NCBI GenBank assembly: GCA_017503375.1
Contig: JAFVTF010000107.1
Span: 1-42,963, forward strand
Direction: 5' to 3'
Source of the DNA: Lentisphaeria bacterium
GTDB taxonomy: Bacteria > Verrucomicrobiota > Lentisphaeria > Victivallales > UBA1829
DNA length: 42,963 bases
Shown piece by piece: positions 1 to 7,963 of this stretch. The notes under the pieces are model-generated. The model was given only the letters and a program-made list of their open reading frames with translations, did not search any database and was not told where the DNA came from. Position 1 is the first letter of the stretch; every line of letters begins with the position of its first letter. Position numbers and translations under genes: made by a program.

Positions 1-149
1 AATGTCTGAAAATTCTTGCAGAGATCTGAAAATGGAGCGTTTTCGGTGGTTACTCTTTGAGTAGCCACACTCAAACTACCATTTCCATCTCATCAGCAAT
101 CTCTTTTCAGCCAAATTTTGCCGGACTTTTGAAATTACCTCATGAAAAC
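1..149 (-). repeat. MITE-like repeat family 2, copy 1 (cut by window edge)
   Basis: The reverse complement of this stretch matches 18424-18623 almost base for base over two arms; a run of about 59 nt around 69-127 differs at only one or two positions. The terminal inverted repeat, GGACTTTTGAAATTACCTC, is at 123-149. The other end lies left of the window. The centre is a hairpin at 46-68 (GTGGTTACTC, loop TTT, GAGTAGCCAC) whose sequence differs from the centre of copy 2. No transposase is encoded. It sits just upstream of the argH promoter. Confidence 0.75.
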
Positions 150-192
150 AAAATTTTTCTGAACATTTTTTTTCAGAGAAGTATTCACGGGA

Positions 193-221
193 TTGCAAAA
201 TTTGTTTCATGCATGTATATT
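193..221 (+). promoter_or_regulatory. Promoter of argH
   Basis: A -35 box TTGCAA (193-198) and a -10 box TATATT (216-221) are separated by 17 nt. Transcription would start near 228, leaving a leader of about 33 nt before the argH ATG. The same box pair recurs before several other genes here. Confidence 0.55.
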
Positions 222-260
222 ACTCATGAACTAATAAAATCTGTTTATGGAGGTACGATT

Positions 261-1640
261 ATGGCTTTATGGGGCGGAAGATTTTCTCAGGATGCAAAAT
301 CCTGTGTACAGGAATATACGGAATCAATATCTTTTGACAAGCGTCTGTTCCGGCATGACATTGCAGGGAGCAAGGCACATGCGGCAATGCTTGGAGCAAC
401 CGGGATTATACCGAAAAAATCCTCCAGGGCCATCATTGCAGAGCTTGGAAAAATCGAAAAAATGATTGCTGAAGGAAAAATGGAATTTTCCTCTGCATTG
501 GAAGATATTCACATGCACATTGAAACGGAATTGATCCGGGTCCTCGGCAATGAAGGAGCAAGAGTTCATACAGCCCGCAGCAGAAACGATCAGGTCGCTC
601 TGGATATCCGTCTCTACCTGCGCGACGCTGTCGACAGCATCGTGGAAGGAATTGTCCGTCTGCAGAAAGCTCTTGTTGACCAGGCCTATGCAAACCGGAA
701 AACGATTCTGCCCGGCTTTACCCATCTCCAGCATGCGCAGCCGGTTCTCTTTGCTCATCATCTTCTTGCCTATGTGGAACAGTTTGACCGCGATATCGGC
801 AGACTGAAAGATTGCAAAGCGCGGTTCAACGTCCTTCCGCTCGGCTCGGGTGCATTGGCAGGAACGACCCTTCCCATTGACAGGGAATTTGTCCGCGAAG
901 CGTTGAATTTCCCCGAAGTTTCACGGAACAGTATGGATTCTGTTGCAGACCGGGATTTTGCCTGTGAGCTTCTTTCCGCTCTGGCGATTTTCTCCATGCA
1001 TATTTCACGCCTTTCCGAAGATATCATCCTCTGGATGTCTCAGGAATTTTCTTTCATTGAACTTTCCGATGCGTTCTGTACCGGGTCCAGCCTGATGCCT
1101 CAGAAAAAGAATCCGGACATCGCTGAAATCTCCCGTGGAAAAACCGGACGTATGTATGGAAACCTCACAGCCATGCTTACGATCTGCAAAGGTTTGCCTA
1201 TGACTTACAACCGCGATCTTCAGGAAGATAAAGAACCGCTGTTCGATTCCCTTGATACTGCAGAAGGAATCCTTTCTGTTTATCCGGAAATGATTGCAAC
1301 AATGAAAACAAAACCGGAAAAAATGCTTCAGGCCGCAACAGATCCGGGCTTGATGGCAACAGATTTGGCTGAAGCTCTCGTCAAAAAGGGAATTCCGTTC
1401 CGGAATGCTCACCACATGGTCGGTGCTCTTGTCCGCTATTGCGGCGAAAATGCAAAAGCTATGGATAAGCTCTCTCTGGAAGAAATGCAGAGCGTTATTC
1501 CGGATGCAGATGCAGATATGCTGAAACTCTTTTCTCCGCTTTCCGCTGTCACACTGCGGGAATCTTATGGCGGAACCGGTTTCAAACAGGTTGCTTCCCA
1601 GATCTCTGCATGGAAAAAACGTCTTGGAAAAAAAGCCTGA
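261..1640 (+). CDS. argH: Argininosuccinate lyase
   Basis: Last step of arginine synthesis: cleaves argininosuccinate to arginine and fumarate as a cytoplasmic homotetramer. The 459-residue length is normal for the family. The fumarase/ASL signature GSSLMPQKKNPD is at residues 275-286 and carries the catalytic serine. HTARSRNDQ (near 100) and TGFTHLQHAQP-type (near 150) segments are also present. The reading frame stays open upstream to 57, but the ATG at 261 is preferred: it has a GGAGG site 7-8 nt before it, it starts with the family-typical MALWGGRF, and the promoter lies downstream of 57. No other arginine gene is nearby. Its TGA stop overlaps the next ATG. Confidence 0.97.
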   Translation: MALWGGRFSQDAKSCVQEYTESISFDKRLFRHDIAGSKAHAAMLGATGIIPKKSSRAIIAELGKIEKMIAEGKMEFSSALEDIHMHIETELIRVLGNEGARVHTARSRNDQVALDIRLYLRDAVDSIVEGIVRLQKALVDQAYANRKTILPGFTHLQHAQPVLFAHHLLAYVEQFDRDIGRLKDCKARFNVLPLGSGALAGTTLPIDREFVREALNFPEVSRNSMDSVADRDFACELLSALAIFSMHISRLSEDIILWMSQEFSFIELSDAFCTGSSLMPQKKNPDIAEISRGKTGRMYGNLTAMLTICKGLPMTYNRDLQEDKEPLFDSLDTAEGILSVYPEMIATMKTKPEKMLQAATDPGLMATDLAEALVKKGIPFRNAHHMVGALVRYCGENAKAMDKLSLEEMQSVIPDADADMLKLFSPLSAVTLRESYGGTGFKQVASQISAWKKRLGKKA

Positions 1641-2209
1641 TGAAAAAAACTGTGACACTTCTTTTGCTTGCGATTGCAGCGTTCTGTTCCGCCGCAGAGC
1701 CGGTGGAACACAGAGCCGTTTCGGAATCATATCTTGATCCGGAAATCAAGGTTGCTTTTCCTGCAAATGCCGGAATTTTCCGCAAAAATGAAGTGTCCCG
1801 CAGTTTCAACCCCATGATCGGCACAAAAATCCGTTATTCCGATAAGGACGGCTATTGTGCCGATGTCTATATTTATTCCCTTCCCGATACAGGAAAGGGG
1901 ATTCCCCCGGCTGTTCTGAAAGCTCATTACGATGAAATCAAAGCTGCGGTCCTGAATCTGTCATCAAAAGGCTTATCTCTGAAAAATGTATCCATGACAA
2001 ATGAAAAAACGGAGTCTTTGAACGGACTGCAAGTTTATTCTGCTGAATTCCGGTTAACATGGACCGGAGGAAAAATCCAGGATTCATTTTTGAAACTTTT
2101 TGTTTATCAGGGAAAGATTATCAAAATACGCATGAGCTGTGCAAAAAGCAATGCAGAAACTTTTGCCTCAGAAATTTTGGCTCTGTTCCCGATAAAGGTT
2201 GTTTTGTGA
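1640..2209 (+). CDS. Secreted hypothetical protein
   Basis: 189 residues, not recognised. The ATG at 1640 overlaps the argH stop (TGATG), which suggests translational coupling; an upstream in-frame ATG at 1610 lies inside argH and is less likely. The N-terminus (MKKTVTLLLLAIAAFCSAAEP) is a clear signal peptide with a signal peptidase I site after Ala-Ala. The mature part is about 165 residues of mixed alpha/beta character with no known motif, probably periplasmic. The last ten codons and the stop are supplied by repeat family 1, which begins at 2179, so the native C-terminus may have been replaced. Confidence 0.75.
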   Translation: MKKTVTLLLLAIAAFCSAAEPVEHRAVSESYLDPEIKVAFPANAGIFRKNEVSRSFNPMIGTKIRYSDKDGYCADVYIYSLPDTGKGIPPAVLKAHYDEIKAAVLNLSSKGLSLKNVSMTNEKTESLNGLQVYSAEFRLTWTGGKIQDSFLKLFVYQGKIIKIRMSCAKSNAETFASEILALFPIKVVL

Positions 2210-2409
2210 TCGGGAAAGATGGGAAAAAATTTCCTCAAAAGTTTTTCCCTTCTTCCCCGAACCCCATCATCCTTTCTTGTCCTCCGGAGCCTTGTGCGGA
2301 GGAGGATTGAAACCTTTTTGCGGCATTCCGATTTTTGTGTCACAAAAATCAAAATGCCATCTTTATTAAAGAAAAGAAAGATTTACCAACATCTATTGGG
2401 AACTGTGCC
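2179..2409 (+). repeat. MITE-like repeat family 1, copy A
   Basis: About 231 bp bounded by imperfect terminal inverted repeats: GGCTCTGTTCCCGATAAAG at the left and the reverse complement of GGCACAGTTCCCAATAGATG at the right. Inside are a CCTCCG/CGGAGG hairpin (near 2280-2303) and the family core hairpin at 2322-2358, with GATTTTTGTGTCACAAAAATC at its tip. Close relatives are at 4683-4884, 8874-9107 and 18050-18278. It has no coding capacity and overlaps the end of the preceding gene. Confidence 0.8.
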
Positions 2410-2427
2410 ATATTTGTTGGTTGTGAT

Positions 2428-2456
2428 TTGCAAAATTCTCTGTAACAGATTATATT
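2428..2456 (+). promoter_or_regulatory. Promoter of the PstS-like gene
   Basis: TTGCAA (2428-2433), 17 nt spacer, TATATT (2451-2456). It lies just outside the right end of repeat copy A and 38 nt before the ATG. Confidence 0.55.
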
Positions 2457-2493
2457 AAGTTGAAAAATATTATAATTGAAGAGAGATGTCAGC

Positions 2494-3801
2494 ATGGAAA
2501 ATGAATTGAATGAATCCCGGAAAAATACATGGCGGATTATCCTGAAAATTCTCTATTTCTGCGGTATTTTTGCGATCATGCTCTGGTTGTGGATGTTGGG
2601 AATATTTGTTATTTCTCTGGGGAGTTATACTCCGGGGACCTCAATTGGCTTCTGGACATTGTCAATCCTTTCAATCATCGTTTTTTGTTTCTCCCGTTTA
2701 TTCCTGAAAAATAAAAAAATATGGAAATGGTCCGGATTTTTCATTCTATTTTTTTTGTTGATCCTCGCCTTGCTCCCCGTATATCGCTGGTATACTGTTG
2801 ATCGTTTCAAACAGTTGAATGACCGCATTAACTGGTTCATGTATGCCCCCTGGCGGGCTGACTCAAAAGTTATGGTTGTTGATGCTGCTCCGGAATTCAA
2901 AATTACCAAAGATCTGCCGAAAATAGATGGTGCATACGCCCTTTATCCGGTCTATTCCGGAGTGGTTCGTGCAATCTATCTCCGCAAAGAATTTGAAAAA
3001 AATTCCCGGGAATATCTGAGTACAAACGGTTCTGATGTAACATTTCAAAAATTGATTGACGGAGATGTCGATCTCATTTTCAGCGCGCCGCCGTCCAAAA
3101 AACAGGTTGCAGATGCGAAGAAAAAATTGCTGACCTATGAGATCACTCCCTTTGCCAAAGAAGCATTTGTCTTTTTCGTCAACAGTAAAAATCCTGTGAA
3201 CAATCTGACCTCTGAACAGATACGGCAGATTTATTCCGGAAAAATCACAGATTGGTCACAGATTGATCCCCGGTTCAGCGGAAAAATCAAACCGTTTCAG
3301 CGGAATCAGGGCAGCGGAAGTCAGACTATGCTTGAAAAAATCATGGGCAATACTCCGATCATGCCGCCGCTGAAAGAAGACCGACGCGGCGGAATGGGCG
3401 GAATCATCAACGATGTCGCAGGGTATCGCAATTATCAGGAGGCTCTTGGATTTTCCTTCCGGTATTTTTCAACGGAAATGTTCCGGAATGGCGATATCAA
3501 ACTGATTGCTGTTGACGGAATTCCGCCGACATTGGAAAATATCCGGAATGGAAGTTATCCTTTTATTGTGGATTGCTGTATTATTACCGTAAAAAAACGG
3601 AGCGAAAATATCCGGAAAATCGTGGACTTCATGTTTTCTCCCGCCGGACAGAACCTTGTGGAAAAGACCGGTTATGTTCCAATTCCGTTGGAAATGCAGA
3701 TCATGAAGAAAATGAACAAGCTGAGAAGGAGAAATAATAATGAAGAGACTTCTGCTTTTGATTTGTATGATTCTCGTTTCGGGGAACCTGTGCGCCCATA
3801 A
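2494..3801 (+). CDS. Membrane-anchored PstS-like phosphate-binding protein
   Basis: 435 residues. The first ~115 residues hold about three hydrophobic segments (near 15-40, 48-66 and 73-92), followed by a type II periplasmic binding domain of the PstS/PBP-like-2 kind to about residue 400. Family-type features are TSEQIRQIYSGKITDW, the anion-loop motif RNQGSGSQTM, and GFSFRYF. Such proteins bind phosphate or a similar anion outside the membrane. No pstC, pstA, pstB or phoU is next to it, so it may be a sensor or scavenging protein, not an ABC subunit. The ATG at 2494 has GAGAG 8 nt upstream; a TTG at 2476 is also in frame. Its last 20 codons overlap the next gene by 62 nt in another frame. Confidence 0.75.
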   Translation: MENELNESRKNTWRIILKILYFCGIFAIMLWLWMLGIFVISLGSYTPGTSIGFWTLSILSIIVFCFSRLFLKNKKIWKWSGFFILFFLLILALLPVYRWYTVDRFKQLNDRINWFMYAPWRADSKVMVVDAAPEFKITKDLPKIDGAYALYPVYSGVVRAIYLRKEFEKNSREYLSTNGSDVTFQKLIDGDVDLIFSAPPSKKQVADAKKKLLTYEITPFAKEAFVFFVNSKNPVNNLTSEQIRQIYSGKITDWSQIDPRFSGKIKPFQRNQGSGSQTMLEKIMGNTPIMPPLKEDRRGGMGGIINDVAGYRNYQEALGFSFRYFSTEMFRNGDIKLIAVDGIPPTLENIRNGSYPFIVDCCIITVKKRSENIRKIVDFMFSPAGQNLVEKTGYVPIPLEMQIMKKMNKLRRRNNNEETSAFDLYDSRFGEPVRP

Positions 3802-4252
3802 TTGGGGAACTTTGCTTGGAATCCCGGTTTTTGCCGGACCAGCTCCGTCATGGGTTCCGGTTCAAATCTCCGTCTGGCCGATCCATCTTTTCCCATGGAC
3901 AAATGTTTATGGAGTTGTGCTTTCCCCCGGATTGCTCGGAGGAAGTCATAACGTTTACGGCATCAGCTGCGGCGTGATAACCTTTTGTCACGAACAGAAC
4001 GGACTGGCAGTAAATGTTTATTCAATCGGACAGGAAAATAACGGGCTATCCATCGGAGTTTTCAACACTTGGGGAAGCAATCATGGCGTTGTTGTCGGAC
4101 TTGCAAATGTTCTTATGAATTCTCCGGGCAGAAATGCTTTGCAAATTGGAGTTTTCAATCAGGCAAAAAGCGGACTTCAGCTTGGTTTGTTGAATTACAA
4201 TCCGAATGCAAAAATCTCATGGATGCCGTTTTTCAACTGGTCTGCAGAATAA
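3740..4252 (+). CDS. Secreted surface-repeat protein (LA_2272-like)
   Basis: 170 residues. A signal peptide (MKRLLLLICMILVSGNLCA) is followed by short beta repeats built on G-x-x-x-G-x-x-N, such as GLSIGVFN, LQIGVFN and LQLGLLNYN, after an opening VQISVWPIHLFP. This pattern resembles the LA_2272-type surface repeat proteins; function is unknown and an outer surface or periplasmic site is inferred. A strong AGGAG lies 8-13 nt before the ATG, inside the end of the upstream gene, and supports this start despite the 62-nt overlap. The pair is probably co-transcribed. Confidence 0.7.
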   Translation: MKRLLLLICMILVSGNLCAHNWGTLLGIPVFAGPAPSWVPVQISVWPIHLFPWTNVYGVVLSPGLLGGSHNVYGISCGVITFCHEQNGLAVNVYSIGQENNGLSIGVFNTWGSNHGVVVGLANVLMNSPGRNALQIGVFNQAKSGLQLGLLNYNPNAKISWMPFFNWSAE

Positions 4253-4279
4253 ATCAGAACTGCTGATGAGAATGAGATT

Positions 4280-4507
4280 TCAGATACAATTGGAGAAGGC
4301 TCCGTTTCCGATTTTTGTCACCGAATCCGGAATGATAACCGACATCAGTCCGGTACAATATGAGAATGCCCAATCTCCGATTTCAGTTATTCCGTCCGGA
4401 ATAATTACGGAAGTAAAATTCTTTCGTATTGTATATGCTTCATATTCAGCTGCATTTACAGCAAAAAAATATTCTGTGTTTTCCGGTTTTATTTTTGCAA
4501 TTGCCTC
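4280..4507 (-). pseudogene. BspA-like leucine-rich repeat (LRR_5) remnant
   Basis: The minus strand reads 75 codons without a proper start, containing two consecutive 23-residue LRR_5 units: SVIIPDGITEIGDWAFSYC and SVIIPDSVTKIGNGAFSNC. These are textbook BspA-type repeats. A stop follows after the second unit, and the frame is closed by TAA at 4508-4510 upstream. Full-length members have many repeats and a signal peptide, so this is a decayed or truncated fragment. The plus-strand frame over the same DNA (4206-4514), which itself shows a 23-residue periodicity, is a shadow of these repeats. Confidence 0.75.
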
Positions 4508-4682
4508 TTATTAAATATTGTTATAATTATATATTGTTATTTCCGGATTTACAATTTTCCGTTTCAGTCAGATCATCAGTGTTAGTGTTATGATTCAAGA
4601 TGCACATCTTTTATTTCCTGATAATGATACGTTGCAAGAACGCAAATATTCACAGAAATATAAAGATTTTCTTAAAAGTTTT

Positions 4683-4884
4683 GGCTCTGTTCCCCATACA
4701 TGTTGGTAAGTCTTTCCGCTGTTTTAACCCAAAGATGGAATTTTGATTTTTGCGTCGCAAAAATCGGAATGCCGCAAAAAGGTTTCTAAATGGGATGATG
4801 GGGGGCGGGGAAGAAGGGAACAACTTTCCTCAAAAGTTTTTTCCTTCTTCCCCGATCATAAATCAACCTTTGTCGGGATCAGGC
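4683..4884 (-). repeat. MITE-like repeat family 1, copy B
   Basis: About 202 bp in the opposite orientation to copy A. The ends are GGCTCTGTTCCCCATACATG at 4683 and CAACCTTTGTCGGGATCAGG near 4884. The core hairpin is at 4737-4772, with a perfect palindromic tip GATTTTTGCGTCGCAAAAATC. The CCTCCG hairpin seen in copies A and D is missing, which explains the shorter length. Confidence 0.75.
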
Positions 4885-5074
4885 TTTTTTTGTCCGGATT
4901 CTCTTTTTGTTCAATAATGCTGAACAGGTTTTTCATATTGCATACTATTTCTTTGATTGTCCGGAGAACAAGTTGTTTTTTTTATTGTCATTCTTCTGTG
5001 AAAGGAGGTAACTTTGTATCAGAATACCGGAACAGAAAAATTGAAAACAGTCATTTGAAGAGGAGATTTTTATC

Positions 5075-5641
5075 ATGAGATCATTCACAACATTTAACAT
5101 TCAGTATGCACACAGATTCTACAATTTCAAGGGAGAGGCACAATATCTTCACGGTCATACCGGAGTGCTCCGCATTGAAGTTGAAGATACCATCAATCCC
5201 GGAGTTAATATGGTTTTTCCCTGCAATGAGATCAAAAAGACGGCATGGCACTTTATCCAGAATTTTGATCATGCGTTGATTCTCCGGAAAGATGATCCGC
5301 TTTTGCCAGCGATTCTGGATGTTTACGAAAAACAGGGAATCAGAAATGGAGCGCCGACAAATCAGATGTGTGGTCCTGCCTTTGACACGGAACTTGCCAA
5401 AGCATATCCGGAATGCCGTCTGGTTGTGACAAAAGAAACGATGACAGTGGAAGGTATGATCAAAATAGTCTATGATCTGCTGAAAGACAAATTGAATATT
5501 GCAAAAATTTCATTCAACAGCGGAGATAATTCCGGCAGTCAGGAATATCATCCTGCGGGGACGATGGACCGGTGTCCTATGTGCGGAATCTTATTGGACA
5601 AAAACGGTGTTTGCCCGAAATGCGGTTATAGAAAACACTGA
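5075..5641 (+). CDS. QueD/6-pyruvoyl-tetrahydropterin synthase homologue with zinc ribbon
   Basis: 188 residues. The T-fold core has the zinc histidines of the family (AHR at residues 12-14 and LHGHTG at 25-30: His13, His26, His28), the FDHALIL segment equivalent to DHxxLN, and MTVEGM in place of PTxE. The catalytic cysteine that QueD carries just before LHGH is absent: the segment reads GEAQYLHGH. A C-terminal CPMCG...CPKCG ribbon (about 165-185) is added. Pterin or 7-deazaguanine chemistry is therefore uncertain, and a divergent paralogue is likely. AGAGGAG precedes the ATG. No queuosine genes are adjacent. It is followed by a strong terminator. Confidence 0.8.
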   Translation: MRSFTTFNIQYAHRFYNFKGEAQYLHGHTGVLRIEVEDTINPGVNMVFPCNEIKKTAWHFIQNFDHALILRKDDPLLPAILDVYEKQGIRNGAPTNQMCGPAFDTELAKAYPECRLVVTKETMTVEGMIKIVYDLLKDKLNIAKISFNSGDNSGSQEYHPAGTMDRCPMCGILLDKNGVCPKCGYRKH

Positions 5642-5695
5642 TTTATTCTGAGTTGCAGTATTACGAATATTGTACTGCATAAATCCAATTTTGTA

Positions 5696-5738
5696 AAAAG
5701 GGGGTTGTAAATATCCGGTTTTGCAATCCCCCTTTTTT
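5696..5738 (+). terminator. Rho-independent terminator after the QueD-like gene
   Basis: AAGGGGGTTG pairs with CAATCCCCCTT around a loop of about 16 nt, followed by a run of T. It lies 55 nt after the stop codon. Confidence 0.85.
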
Positions 5739-5878
5739 CCGGAACAGTTTTTTATCGGACATTTCTTTCTTGAATTTTGAAATTACCTTATTTTATTGAA
5801 TTTTTTGCAATAATCCTTTTCCTGAATTTGTAATTTGATTTTATGATGATATCTTATGCAAAAAAGGAGAATGATTTT

Positions 5879-7963
5879 ATGGAATTTTTAACACCGTTTC
5901 ATATTACAAACGGAATTCTGCTGGATAAAAATTACAAGCCGTTTCCGTTGCGCACAAAACGTTTTCATTTGACGGATGACCGGAAAAAATCTGAAATTTT
6001 TCTTGCAGATTGCAAAAAAGAAAAAATCAATCTGGTTCATCTGGAATTGACCGAATCTCTTTTGACGGAATCCGATGGAGTTTTGAAAGCCGGGGGGCCG
6101 TTGGCGTTGCTGGATGATTTTATTGATGAGTGTTATCAAAACGGAATTTATCTGGTATTCACCCCGATCACAGAAAAAATAAAAATACCGGATGGAAAGA
6201 CGGAACATGCGATCCGGGAAGATGAACCGATTTTTGCGGAACGTTATTTTGATGCATTGTTCCGTCATGTGAATAAAAACAGCGGAAAAATGTTTTTTGA
6301 ATATGAAAACCTTGCCGGGATTGAATTCCTGCTGGCGTTGGAATCTTTCACCGTCACCCGGCTGAATACTTATATTCATCATATGGGCTGTTTTGTACAG
6401 CATTTCTTCATGAATCAATTGCTGGAACTCGTTTTCCTTGACAGGGGAGCGATTCCGGAAGAGTTGGAAAGTACAATTTTTGCTTATCCGCAGTTGACCG
6501 TTGTTGACTGGTTCCCGGATGAGAAAAAAATGCGGATACCGGCAGAGATACCGGGAATTCCGGTATCAGCAGTCAAGGCGTTAGTCCGTGCAGTCGATTC
6601 GCCGTCTTATCTGCCTTGTCCGGTTGCGGCATGTGCCTCCAAAGCGTTGGGGAGTCATGAAATATTCGGCAACGGCGGACAGGAAGGCTTTCTGACCCTG
6701 GAATCAGATTGTGCTATGGAATTTCAGCTTGAATTCCCATGTCAGGTAAAGACGGCAAAATATCGTCCGTCATTGCGGAAAGAAACTCCTGTATCAATGG
6801 ATGGTAACAGTGTGAAATTTACGCTTCAGGAAAGCCGTTACGGAGTATTGGAAGTAAATTATGGTGTTTCTGATTTGCCGCATTTTACGGTTTATGTTTT
6901 CATGGATCCTGTGATTTCAGCTCCGGAAAATGCGTTATGGCTGGAACCGGGAAGACATGAAAAAATTGATTATACAGCAGCACCGACGCTAGCTTTCAAG
7001 CCGGGAGTTCACTATCTTCCGGAAGCTCGTTTGAGACCATGTTCCGGACATGATATTTATCTGGCCCCGGGAGCTGTTCTGAAATGCGGATTGACTTGTG
7101 AAAACGGGGAAAATATCCGGATTTATGGCAGCGGGATTTTTGATGGAACACTTGTACGGCGGAATCCGGGGGAAAACTGGAAGGGCAGGGCAGATGATTC
7201 TTTCATTCATTTCTTCGGCGGAAAACAGATTGAATGGGATGGCCCCATGATTTTCAATTCTCCATTCTGGAATATGGTTCCGGAGGGGACTCATGATATG
7301 GTGATCCGTCATCACAAAGCTGTAACATGGGCAGTGAATTCCGATGGAATCCAGCCCCGTTCCTGTGTAAATCTGCTGATTGAAGATTGCTTTTTCAAGT
7401 GTTCCGATGATTCCATTGCCATTAAAACCCGCCGGGATTCCGGAATGCATTCACACCATATTACTGTCAGAAATACAGTGACCTGGAACGATGCCGGTTC
7501 GTCACTGGAAATCGGTCATACCTCTCAGGGCGACCTGCTGGAAGATGTGACCTTTGAGAATATTGAAATCATCCGGACCTGCGGCGGATACTGCCATATT
7601 TATCTCATTGATCACAGTACAGTTCAGAACGTGAGATATGAAAATATCTATATGGAAGGCAATCAGTTCAATGTTCCGGAAATCAACTTTACCATTTCGC
7701 GGAATTTCTATTCTACAGATGATACCCGGGCAAAAATCCGGCATGTTATCTTGAAAAATCTGCATGTTGAAAATCAATTCTGCGGAATTGCTCTGTCCGG
7801 ATACGATGATGAACACCGGATCGAAGACGTCAGCATTGACGGAATTTTTATTCACTGCGGCGGGAACGTGTCGGAATTCAAAGGCGATTTGCCATACAAA
7901 AAACTTAATTTTTCCGAACCGGTAAAATTCACAGGAAATATTACAGAAAAAGGAGAGGCATAA
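5879..7963 (+). CDS. GH28-like (polygalacturonase-type) beta-helix enzyme
   Basis: 694 residues, no signal peptide, so probably cytoplasmic. A ~330-residue N-terminal region of unassigned fold precedes a right-handed beta-helix with GH28 signatures: NSDG near 485, CSDDSIAIKTR near 505-515 (the paired catalytic Asp) and EIGHTSQG near 543-550. GH28 enzymes hydrolyse galacturonide links or related glycans; the exact substrate here is unknown. The ATG at 5879 is chosen over 5843 because AAGGAG (5864-5869) is well placed for it. The stop overlaps the next start (TAATG), which indicates coupling to the PHP gene. The long N-terminal part and absence of secretion suggest oligosaccharide processing inside the cell. 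Confidence 0.85.
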   Translation: MEFLTPFHITNGILLDKNYKPFPLRTKRFHLTDDRKKSEIFLADCKKEKINLVHLELTESLLTESDGVLKAGGPLALLDDFIDECYQNGIYLVFTPITEKIKIPDGKTEHAIREDEPIFAERYFDALFRHVNKNSGKMFFEYENLAGIEFLLALESFTVTRLNTYIHHMGCFVQHFFMNQLLELVFLDRGAIPEELESTIFAYPQLTVVDWFPDEKKMRIPAEIPGIPVSAVKALVRAVDSPSYLPCPVAACASKALGSHEIFGNGGQEGFLTLESDCAMEFQLEFPCQVKTAKYRPSLRKETPVSMDGNSVKFTLQESRYGVLEVNYGVSDLPHFTVYVFMDPVISAPENALWLEPGRHEKIDYTAAPTLAFKPGVHYLPEARLRPCSGHDIYLAPGAVLKCGLTCENGENIRIYGSGIFDGTLVRRNPGENWKGRADDSFIHFFGGKQIEWDGPMIFNSPFWNMVPEGTHDMVIRHHKAVTWAVNSDGIQPRSCVNLLIEDCFFKCSDDSIAIKTRRDSGMHSHHITVRNTVTWNDAGSSLEIGHTSQGDLLEDVTFENIEIIRTCGGYCHIYLIDHSTVQNVRYENIYMEGNQFNVPEINFTISRNFYSTDDTRAKIRHVILKNLHVENQFCGIALSGYDDEHRIEDVSIDGIFIHCGGNVSEFKGDLPYKKLNFSEPVKFTGNITEKGEA

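Larger units (their letters stand above)
4253..5074. other. Gene-poor stretch with LRR remnant and repeat copy B
   Basis: This 822-nt gap holds a leucine-rich-repeat gene remnant on the minus strand (4280-4507), AT-rich DNA (4508-4682) and repeat family 1 copy B (4683-4884). A 39-codon reading frame at 4590-4709 lacks a convincing ribosome site and ends inside the repeat, so it is not called. At 5001-5007 a strong AAAGGAGG precedes a TTG-initiated 14-codon frame (5014-5058), a possible leader peptide ending 16 nt before the next gene. Confidence 0.5.

Noticed and set aside
57..260. N-terminal extension of argH
   Set aside because: It would be translated through repeat family 2 and the promoter; ASL proteins start at the ATG at 261, which has a strong ribosome site.
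1005..1730. A 241-codon minus-strand frame
   Set aside because: Antisense to argH, whose family signature is certain.
4206..4514. Plus-strand 102-codon frame with 23-residue periodicity
   Set aside because: The opposite strand encodes clear LRR_5 repeats, so this is a shadow.
4590..4709. A 39-codon frame ending in repeat copy B
   Set aside because: No ribosome site or recognisable motif; the ending comes from the repeat.
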